Shown here: piece after piece, positions 1-5,394 of the stretch
Numbering within the stretch: position 1 is the stretch's first letter
How the letters are laid out: each line of letters opens with the position of its first letter
From: an uncultured Chitinophagaceae bacterium
GTDB lineage: Bacteria; Bacteroidota; Bacteroidia; Chitinophagales; Chitinophagaceae
DNA: 6,681 nt
Direction: 5' to 3'
NCBI GenBank assembly: GCA_946885335.1
Contig: CAMPGG010000196.1
Location: forward strand, 1 to 6,681
Position numbers and translations under genes: made by a program
Notes under the pieces: model-generated
Told to the model about the DNA's origin: nothing
The model's database searches: none
The model's input: the letters and a program-made list of their open reading frames with translations, nothing else

Positions 1-1713
1 GATGCATACCAAAAAGGCATCCGCGGTTTTGATGCACAACTGGCATTGAAAGCCATGACGGATTATGCGGAAAGCGATCGATTTGGATTAAAGCAATATG
101 AAAACATAGGGTTTGTAAGTAATGATAACGATCATGAAAGCGCATCTAAAACCATGGAATATGCTTATGATGACTGGTGTATTGCGCAACTGGCAAAATG
201 GTTGGGGAATAATGAAGTGTATGACGAATATATGCTGCGTTCACAACATTATAAAAACCTTTTTGATCCTTCGTCTATGCATATACGTGGTAAAGTGCAG
301 GGTTTCTGGTTCTCTCCTTTTAATGCAACAGAGGTGAATAATTTTTTCACCGAAGGTAATTCCTGGCATTATTCATTCTCCGCGCAGCAGGATATTGAAG
401 GACTTATAAAGTTGTATGGTGGTAAAGAAAGATTCGCTCAAAAGCTGGAAGAATTGTTTACCACAACCGCATCACTCAGTGGCCGTGACCAGGCTGATGT
501 TACCGGTTTGATCGGGCAATATGCACATGGTAATGAACCCAGCCACCACATGGCCTACCTTTTCAATTATGCCGGTCAACCCTGGCGTACACAGGAACTG
601 GTGCACCAGATTTGTTCGGAATTTTATCCCAATAAACCCGATGGTCTAATTGGCAATGAAGACTGCGGGCAGATGAGTGCCTGGTATGTATTAAGTGCCA
701 TGGGTTTTTACCCGGTTACTCCGGGAAGTGGCGTTTATGCATTGGGATCGCCATTGTTTGATGAAGTAAAAATTCACCTGGAAAATGGAAAAATTTTTAC
801 TGTAAAAGCATCTGGCAAAAAGCCGGAAAATTTTTATGTGAACAAAGTGATGTTAAATGGAAAAGCGCATGCAAATAATTTCATTCAACATACCGACCTG
901 GAAAACGGTGGTGAATTGCATTTTGAAATGAGCCATCAACCCAATAAAATAAGAGGCACCAAAGAAAATGAAATTTTAGTTACAAGTGTTGATGACAAAA
1001 ATTTTATTGCGGTCCCTTTCTTTGAAATGAATACAAATAAATTTAAAACCACGCTGCCGGTAGTGATGAAAAGCCTGGATAAAGACGCGGCTATTTTTTA
1101 CAGTGTGGCAGAAAAAGATAAAAAATCAAATGAATTTATCCGGTATACAAAACCATTTGTGGTAGATAAAACTTCCGATGTGCATTTTTATGCGGAAAAC
1201 AAAGGTGTTAAGAGTGCCATAGTGAAACAAACATTTTATAAAGTGCCTTCGGACAGAACAATTACTGTTTTAAGCGAAGTGCACCCGATGTACACAGCTG
1301 GCGGCAAAGACGCATTGATTGACGGCATTGTTGGAACTACCAATTGGAAAACCGGTGAATGGCAAAGTTATTTTGCCAAAGATTTTGAAGCGGTGATCGA
1401 TCTGCAAAAAATTCGGCCGGTTAATTATGTTGGCGTGCATGTGTTGCAGGATGTTAGTCCATGGATCGTTTATCCCGATAAAGTGATTTTTGAAATCAGC
1501 AATGATGGAAAAAATTATAAACCATTAACGATTGTGCAGAATAATATTACAATGGATGAAAAAGGCCCGGTTGTGCAGGAGTTAGGTGTGAAGGTAAAAG
1601 CAACTGCAAGATATATCAGGGTGAAAGCAAAAACCGGCGGCAACCTGCCTGCATGGCACGAAAGTACTGGTCAGCCCACGCATATTTTTATTGACGAAGT
1701 GATAGTGAAATAA
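1..1713 (+). CDS. GH92 family exo-alpha-mannosidase, 5'-truncated, with C-terminal discoidin-like domain
   Basis: The reading frame is open from base 1, so the gene begins upstream; 570 C-terminal residues are visible. GH92 enzymes are secreted, calcium-dependent, inverting exo-alpha-mannosidases that trim mannose from glycans. Family signatures (codons counted from base 1) are the opening KGIRGFDAQLAL block, EGNSWHYSF at about 118-126, GNEPSHHMAYLFNYAG at about 177-192, and NEDCGQMSAWYVLSAMGFYP at about 219-238. By motif comparison E118 is the likely catalytic acid and the acidic pair near 220-221 lies in the general-base region; this assignment is inferred. The catalytic barrel ends near codon 316. 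A chitobiase C-terminal/Fn3-associated-like module follows (about 320-420), then an F5/8 type C (discoidin-like) module (about 420-570; GEWQSYFAKDF, VIFEISNDGKNY), probably for carbohydrate binding. The signal peptide and N-terminal beta-sandwich are outside the window. The first in-frame candidate starts (TTG at 46, ATG at 55) are internal. No other glycan gene is visible nearby. The family call is very secure. Confidence 0.95.
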   Translation, partial: DAYQKGIRGFDAQLALKAMTDYAESDRFGLKQYENIGFVSNDNDHESASKTMEYAYDDWCIAQLAKWLGNNEVYDEYMLRSQHYKNLFDPSSMHIRGKVQGFWFSPFNATEVNNFFTEGNSWHYSFSAQQDIEGLIKLYGGKERFAQKLEELFTTTASLSGRDQADVTGLIGQYAHGNEPSHHMAYLFNYAGQPWRTQELVHQICSEFYPNKPDGLIGNEDCGQMSAWYVLSAMGFYPVTPGSGVYALGSPLFDEVKIHLENGKIFTVKASGKKPENFYVNKVMLNGKAHANNFIQHTDLENGGELHFEMSHQPNKIRGTKENEILVTSVDDKNFIAVPFFEMNTNKFKTTLPVVMKSLDKDAAIFYSVAEKDKKSNEFIRYTKPFVVDKTSDVHFYAENKGVKSAIVKQTFYKVPSDRTITVLSEVHPMYTAGGKDALIDGIVGTTNWKTGEWQSYFAKDFEAVIDLQKIRPVNYVGVHVLQDVSPWIVYPDKVIFEISNDGKNYKPLTIVQNNITMDEKGPVVQELGVKVKATARYIRVKAKTGGNLPAWHESTGQPTHIFIDEVIVK

Positions 1714-1719
1714 AAATAT

Positions 1720-1750
1720 AAAGCCGTGAAAAAAATTCACGGCTTTTTTT
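1720..1750 (+). terminator. Intrinsic terminator of the GH92 gene, possibly bidirectional
   Basis: A perfect 11-bp inverted repeat, AAAGCCGTGAA (1720-1730) and TTCACGGCTTT (1736-1746), encloses a five-A loop, and the T-run continues to 1750. It starts 7 bases after the mannosidase stop codon. On the minus strand the same stem is followed by a T-rich stretch (TATATTTTTATTT), so it may also stop the convergent Gre-like gene, whose stop codon lies about 40 bases away. The gap 1751-1790 holds nothing else. Confidence 0.93.
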
Positions 1751-1790
1751 AAGGTAAAGGATTAATGTGTGATGTTAATGGATTGATACT

Positions 1791-2195
1791 TTAGTCAATT
1801 GGATTGTAAACTTCAGTAATCGTATAAATTCGGTTACCCCTTGCCGTTCTTAATGTAAATGAATCACCTTTTTTTCTTCCCAGTAAAGCCATGCCAAGTG
1901 GAGAAATAATCGATAAATTATCATTTCTATGAACAGCATCACCCGGTAAACATAGAGTGTGTGTTTGATTGAGCCTGGCAATGGTATAACGAATGGTTAC
2001 GGTGGAATTCAATCCGATTGTACCCCTGTCCAACTCGTTATTATTTACAACATGTGCAGATTTAAGTCTTTCAGTAAGTCTAGCCGCCTGTACCCTGTCA
2101 TAATTAAGATCCATGCTGTTTGTTTGCAAGTACTGCTTCATTTTATCATGATCTTTTTTAGAAATTATCAGTTCTCTCTTCAAAGTATTTTCCAT
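1791..2195 (-). CDS. GreA/GreB-family (Rnk-like) RNA polymerase-binding protein
   Basis: A 134-residue protein whose C-terminal half matches the FKBP-like GreA/GreB C-terminal domain. The key block is SIISPLGMALLGRKKGDSF at about 95-113, equivalent to the ISP-x-G-x-ALLG-x3-GD motif of Gre factors; an N-terminal helical segment (about 12-58) precedes it. True GreA/GreB are near 158 residues with a long two-helix coiled coil that reaches into the polymerase secondary channel. Here that arm is much shorter, and the size is closer to Rnk (about 136). The protein therefore probably binds RNA polymerase but may not stimulate transcript cleavage; this is inferred. The ATG start gives the full N-terminal helix. 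It is preceded by an A/T-rich stretch without a Shine-Dalgarno sequence, as is common in Bacteroidota. It is monocistronic here, convergent with the mannosidase and divergent from the receptor. No symbol is assigned because the member (Rnk versus short Gre) cannot be settled by eye. Confidence 0.85.
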   Translation of the reverse strand: MENTLKRELIISKKDHDKMKQYLQTNSMDLNYDRVQAARLTERLKSAHVVNNNELDRGTIGLNSTVTIRYTIARLNQTHTLCLPGDAVHRNDNLSIISPLGMALLGRKKGDSFTLRTARGNRIYTITEVYNPID

Positions 2196-2402
2196 TTTGT
2201 TATTGTATTTAAATAATGAATAGTGAGGCCATGAGATGTGCCTGTATAGTTATTTGGTTCAACAGAAAATAGTGTCCTGCTTTCATGCAAAAGACGGTTC
2301 CATGTCGGGCAAACAACTTAGGTTATGACAACATGTGATGGCCTGTTGCCGAAAGATGGATCTATGATCTATTCGTTAAACCAAAAATTAAAATGACCTT
2401 AT
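2196..2402. other. Intergenic region upstream of the Gre-like gene, no gene seen
   Basis: About 200 bases with no coding frame that looks real. It must hold the promoter of the minus-strand Gre-like gene, but no convincing Bacteroidota promoter (TTG at -33, TAnnTTTG at -7) could be picked out. The only structure seen is a long imperfect stem, with CCAT-TCGG-CAA-CA segments at 2300-2315 facing TG-TTG-CCGA-ATGG segments at 2344-2359, interrupted by bulges. It may be chance. Confidence 0.5.
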
Positions 2403-2443
2403 AAAAAAAGGATCCCCGTGCCGGTATCATTACCGTGCCGGGG
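2403..2443 (-). terminator. Terminator-like hairpin for minus-strand transcription
   Basis: CCCCG (2414-2418) pairs with CGGGG (2439-2443), and CGGTA (2422-2426) pairs with TACCG (2431-2435), separated by a symmetric 3x3 internal loop (TGC/TGC) and closed by a four-base loop. Read on the minus strand, the stem is followed after four bases by seven T residues (2409-2403), the layout of an intrinsic terminator. On the plus strand there is no T-run, only TTT. The stem lies immediately downstream of a minus-strand stop codon at 2445-2447, although no recognised gene ends there. Transcription stopping here would insulate the Gre-like gene from readthrough out of the receptor region. Confidence 0.5.
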
Positions 2444-2506
2444 TTTAACTGTTGAAGTCTTTGAAGTTGGAGAAGAAGTACATTTTTTGGTTCAAAAGTT
2501 CCGTTA

Positions 2507-2529
2507 CATCAATTTTAATAATATTGATG
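2507..2529. repeat. Palindrome with 7-bp arms, possible operator
   Basis: CATCAAT (2507-2513) and ATTGATG (2523-2529) form perfect arms around a nine-base A/T spacer, about 210 bases upstream of the receptor start. The size and symmetry would suit a dimeric repressor site, but it does not match a Fur box well enough to name it. Just before it, TTCCGTTACA resembles the TTCCCGTTACA core of the leader element at 2684-2694, with one base missing. It may be a decayed extra copy or chance. Confidence 0.25.
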
Positions 2530-2668
2530 CCGGAGAAATTTTGCCCTGTATAATTACATGTATTCATTCCTGCGAAGGTATCCTTTATTTTGTCAGAGAC
2601 CAAGTTGAAACAGGAAAGTATGATCGGCACAAGAGTTCTAAATTTTGACCTTGCCTTGTTTTTCCTTC

Positions 2669-2726
2669 TTTCGTAAGGAATTGTTCCCGTTACAGAATCA
2701 TTAATCAGCCATATTAATATCTCTTT
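2669..2726 (+). promoter_or_regulatory. Shared leader element, copy 1 (upstream of the siderophore receptor)
   Basis: This 58-base stretch matches 5330-5387, in front of the PepSY gene, at 46 of 58 positions without gaps (hand count). The most conserved blocks are TTTCGTAAG, TTCCCGTTAC, ATTAA-CAGC and TCTCTTT. The core is a dyad at 2673-2693: GTAA faces TTAC and GGAA faces TTCC around TTG, with a two-base CG bulge. Similarity extends weakly upstream to a TTTTGAC heptamer at 2643-2649, which is also present before copy 2. The element ends 15 bases before the GTG start. It is probably a regulator-binding site or a 5'-UTR RNA element controlling iron-uptake genes. Which of these it is, and the signal, cannot be read from the sequence. 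No classical promoter boxes were recognised inside it. Confidence 0.6.
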
Positions 2727-2741
2727 GCAAAAAATAAAATT

Positions 2742-5210
2742 GTGAAGAATATATTACTACCGCTGCTGATTTTTGTTTTTCTGAATGGATATTCTCAAAC
2801 AAATTCTATAGAAAAAATTCCAGGTAACGAATATACCGCCGAGAATCCTGCCGGTTTAATAAGCGGAAAAGTTACAACCACAGATAACCAGCCGGCCGCA
2901 TTTGTAAACATCTCTTTAAAAGGAACAAATAAATTTGCCACCACCGATGAATACGGGCAGTTTTTCTTATCCAATATAAAACCCGGGTTATATACCATAG
3001 AAATTTCCATGGTCGGACTGCAAACGCAGGTAAAAGAAATCAATGTAAAAAAAGAAGGTGTAACACAAATGAATTTTGTTTTAGCAGAAGATGCTAAGCA
3101 ACTTCAACATGTAATGGTGACTTCCGGCCGTAATTTGAATGAGCAGGTAACAACCATTGGTAAATTGCCTGTTCAACCCAAGGATATTCCTCAATCTATT
3201 ACCATTATTGACAGGGCCATACTGGAAAGACAACAGGTTCAAAACCTGGGCGATGCCTTGCAGAATGTAAATGGTGTTTACATCATGGGAACAACCGGTG
3301 GCTACCAGGAAGAAATTGCTGCAAGAGGATATTCATTCCGCAGCGATAATACTTTTAAAAACGGCGCCCGTTTCAACAGCAGTATCAAAACCGAATTCAG
3401 TTCGGTGGAGAAGGTTGAAATTTTAAAAGGAGGGAATGCGATTTTATATGGCAATGTTGGTGCAGGTGGAATCTTAAATATCGTAACCAAAAAACCAAAA
3501 TTTGAACAGGGAGGTGAAATTAGTTTCCGGGCTGGCAGTTATGATTTGTATAAACCTGCTTTTGATATTTATGGCCCCCTGGCTAAAAATAAAATTGCCG
3601 CTTACCGGTTAATTGCCAGCTATGAAAAGGCAGGAAGTTTCAGGGATGTTGTTTCATCCGAACGTTTATATTTCAATCCTTCTTTACTGTTTAATGCAGG
3701 GAAAAAAACAACCATTTTACTGGAAGGTGATTACCTGAAGGATGATCGTATACCCGATTTTGGTGTTGGTGCAATCAACTACACATTGATTGATGTGCCC
3801 CGATCCAGGTTTTTGAATGTTCCCTGGGCTTATTACAATACCATACAATCCACTGCTACAGCTACCATTACCCATACAGTAAATGAAAAAATTCAATTAC
3901 GTGGTTTAGCATCTTATCAAAATTTTCAAAATGAAATGTTTAGCGCCAATCGTCCGAATGCTTCCGGGCAGCCGGTTGCTGCCGATGGCCAATGGATCAG
4001 GGGTTTGCAAAAATCGGCAACAAACCAGGATTATTATTTTGCCTCGCTGGATATGCATGCAAAATTAAAGACCGGTAATGTGCAGCATAACATATTACTG
4101 GGTGGCGATGTAGATAAATACAAAACAACCGCAACAGCTTTTAATGCTTATGCCAACCCTGCAGCGGGGAATAAAAACATGTATGATACCATCAATGTTT
4201 TTGACCCGTTATCGTTTAGTGGTAACCGTGATATTCCTTTCCTGGGCATCAACCGGTTAACCACATCGCCCATTTTACGATATGGTATGTATTTCCAGGA
4301 CCTGGTAAACCTGCTTCCCAATGTTAAACTGCTTGCCGGTGCCAGGTATACTTACCAGGAAAATCAAACCGCTGTCGTGGATTCCGTGGCAAAGGGTACC
4401 AAAGGAAGTATAAATGGTTCTGTTCACAGTGCCTGGAGTCCCCGGGTAGGTATCGTTTACCAGCCATGGAAATGGACTTCCTTATTCGCGTCTTATACCA
4501 ATAGTTTCACGGTGAATACCGGTGTTGATGTATATGACCAGGCACTTAAACCATCCATCATCGACCAATTTGAACTGGGGTTGAAAAATGATTTTTTTAA
4601 TGGTGCCGTTTCTGCAAATATTACTGCTTACAAAATTGTGAACAGCAATCTTTCGCAAACTGCGCTTTACCTGGCAGATGGCGTTACACCAAACAATAGC
4701 AGCAACATCAAGGAATTAACAGGCGAAACAACCAGTAAAGGCATTGAACTGGATATAATGACCAAACCGTTTTATGGTTTTAATATCGTTGCGGGCTACA
4801 GCTATAATGATATGCGTTATACAGGTGTAAATGGCAATAATGTAAATGGAAATAAAGAAGGCGACAGGCTGCGGTATAATCCTGCACATACAGCCAATGC
4901 CAGTGTATTTTATCATTTTAATAAAGATTCCAGGTTGAAAGGATTTTATATTGGTGCCGGCGCTTTTTATACAGGCGACCGCCTGGCAGGAAGAAATCCA
5001 ACCAACAATCCAAACAATACAAATAAATTAATGCCTTTGCCTGATTATGCCATTGCCAATATCAATGCAGGTTATACATCTAAAACTTTTGGTGTAAGAT
5101 TAAAAGTGTCTAATTTATTTGACCAGCTCAGTTACAATGCACATGATGATAACAGCATCAACCCCATTGAACCGAGGCAGGTGGTAGCAACTTTTTCTTA
5201 CAAATTTTGA
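2742..5210 (+). CDS. TonB-dependent siderophore receptor with carboxypeptidase-regulatory-like N-terminal domain
   Basis: An 822-residue outer-membrane receptor that imports ferric siderophore using TonB/ExbBD energy. It starts at GTG: this start gives a complete signal peptide (MKNILLPLLIFVFLNGYSQ, cleavage probably after SQ), and the next methionine (residue 90) lies past the first domain. Domains in order: a CarboxypepD-regulatory-like beta-sandwich at about 38-115 (GLISGKVTTTDNQPAAFVNI ... DEYGQFFLSNI), typical of Bacteroidota receptors; a TonB-box-like stretch LQHVMVTSGR at 121-130; the plug at about 140-250 with DIPQSITIID, ARGYSFRSDNTFKNGARF, VEKVEILKGGNAILYG and AGGILNIVTKKP; then a 22-strand barrel ending in ATFSYKF with the terminal aromatic expected for BAM insertion. 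The plug motifs fit the FhuA/FoxA/FpvA siderophore-receptor subfamily rather than SusC. The ligand cannot be deduced. No SusD partner follows; instead a PepSY siderophore-reductase-like gene lies 184 bases downstream and carries the same leader element, suggesting co-regulation, most plausibly by iron. Confidence 0.95.
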   Translation: MKNILLPLLIFVFLNGYSQTNSIEKIPGNEYTAENPAGLISGKVTTTDNQPAAFVNISLKGTNKFATTDEYGQFFLSNIKPGLYTIEISMVGLQTQVKEINVKKEGVTQMNFVLAEDAKQLQHVMVTSGRNLNEQVTTIGKLPVQPKDIPQSITIIDRAILERQQVQNLGDALQNVNGVYIMGTTGGYQEEIAARGYSFRSDNTFKNGARFNSSIKTEFSSVEKVEILKGGNAILYGNVGAGGILNIVTKKPKFEQGGEISFRAGSYDLYKPAFDIYGPLAKNKIAAYRLIASYEKAGSFRDVVSSERLYFNPSLLFNAGKKTTILLEGDYLKDDRIPDFGVGAINYTLIDVPRSRFLNVPWAYYNTIQSTATATITHTVNEKIQLRGLASYQNFQNEMFSANRPNASGQPVAADGQWIRGLQKSATNQDYYFASLDMHAKLKTGNVQHNILLGGDVDKYKTTATAFNAYANPAAGNKNMYDTINVFDPLSFSGNRDIPFLGINRLTTSPILRYGMYFQDLVNLLPNVKLLAGARYTYQENQTAVVDSVAKGTKGSINGSVHSAWSPRVGIVYQPWKWTSLFASYTNSFTVNTGVDVYDQALKPSIIDQFELGLKNDFFNGAVSANITAYKIVNSNLSQTALYLADGVTPNNSSNIKELTGETTSKGIELDIMTKPFYGFNIVAGYSYNDMRYTGVNGNNVNGNKEGDRLRYNPAHTANASVFYHFNKDSRLKGFYIGAGAFYTGDRLAGRNPTNNPNNTNKLMPLPDYAIANINAGYTSKTFGVRLKVSNLFDQLSYNAHDDNSINPIEPRQVVATFSYKF

Positions 5211-5231
5211 ATTTGAATTCAAAATTCAAAA
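5205..5231. repeat. Perfect 10-bp inverted repeat across the receptor stop codon
   Basis: TTTTGAATTT (5205-5214) and AAATTCAAAA (5222-5231) are perfect arms around a seven-base loop centred on GAATTC. The left arm includes the TGA stop of the receptor gene. The stem is entirely A/T-rich apart from one G-C pair per arm, and no T-run follows, so it is a poor terminator. It may protect the mRNA 3' end or simply reflect local A/T bias. Confidence 0.5.
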
Positions 5232-5239
5232 CGAAAAAT

Positions 5240-5279
5240 GAAAATGCTTAATCACGCTGCACAGCCAAGAAGCATTTTC
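5240..5279 (+). terminator. Intercistronic stem-loop, candidate attenuator between receptor and PepSY genes
   Basis: GAAAATGCTT (5240-5249) and AAGCATTTTC (5270-5279) form a perfect 10-bp stem. The 20-base apical region contains a small inner palindrome, GCTGCACAGC (5256-5265). The right arm carries TTTT and another five-T run begins at 5290, so it could act as a weak or partial terminator after the receptor gene. It could also be an mRNA processing or stabilising stem that sets receptor and PepSY protein at different levels. The perfect long stem is seen directly; its function is inferred. Confidence 0.45.
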
Positions 5280-5290
5280 GAAAACAGGAT

Positions 5291-5325
5291 TTTTAACTTT
5301 TAACTTTTGACTTTTGACTTTTTTC
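5291..5325 (+). repeat. Tandem TTTTRAC heptamer repeats
   Basis: Four consecutive heptamers (TTTTAAC, TTTTAAC, TTTTGAC, TTTTGAC; 5291-5318) are followed by a degenerate fifth, TTTTTTC, directly upstream of leader copy 2. A single TTTTGAC sits at the matching place upstream of copy 1 (2643-2649). Short heptamer arrays of this type occur in intergenic DNA of Bacteroidota. Copy number could vary by slipped-strand replication and would then change spacing upstream of the PepSY gene. Confidence 0.75.
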
Positions 5326-5329
5326 CCTT

Positions 5330-5387
5330 TTTCGTAAGCAATTATTCCCGTTACCGTTTTATTAACCAGCTGTTTTGATTTCTCTTT
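5330..5387 (+). promoter_or_regulatory. Shared leader element, copy 2 (upstream of the PepSY gene)
   Basis: This is the partner of the element at 2669-2726. The dyad core lies at 5334-5354: GTAA faces TTAC exactly as in copy 1, while the inner arm GCAA/TTCC carries one mismatch compared with GGAA/TTCC. The element ends seven bases before the ATG, against 15 before the GTG in copy 1; the dyad-to-start gap is 40 bases here and 48 there. A second leader inside the intergenic gap suggests that the PepSY gene has its own control site and is not merely read through from the receptor gene. Confidence 0.6.
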
Positions 5388-5394
5388 ATAAACT

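Noticed and set aside
1959..2216. Plus-strand 85-codon frame
   Set aside because: It is antisense to the Gre-like gene, which has a clear domain match. The product is low-complexity and unrecognised.
2300..2359. Long interrupted stem considered as a riboswitch or structured RNA
   Set aside because: Several bulges, short paired segments and no match to a riboswitch class that I recognise; the pairing could be chance.
2418..2648. Plus-strand 76-codon frame starting at GTG, with an AAAGGA six bases upstream
   Set aside because: The start lies inside a stable hairpin, the product is unrecognised and lacks a plausible fold signature, and the frame ends where the leader similarity begins. The AAAGGA is part of the A-tract that serves as the T-run of the minus-strand terminator.
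5314..5342. TTGAC within the heptamers considered as a -35 box
   Set aside because: No TATAAT-like or TAnnTTTG box lies at suitable spacing, and TTGAC is generated by the repeat unit itself.
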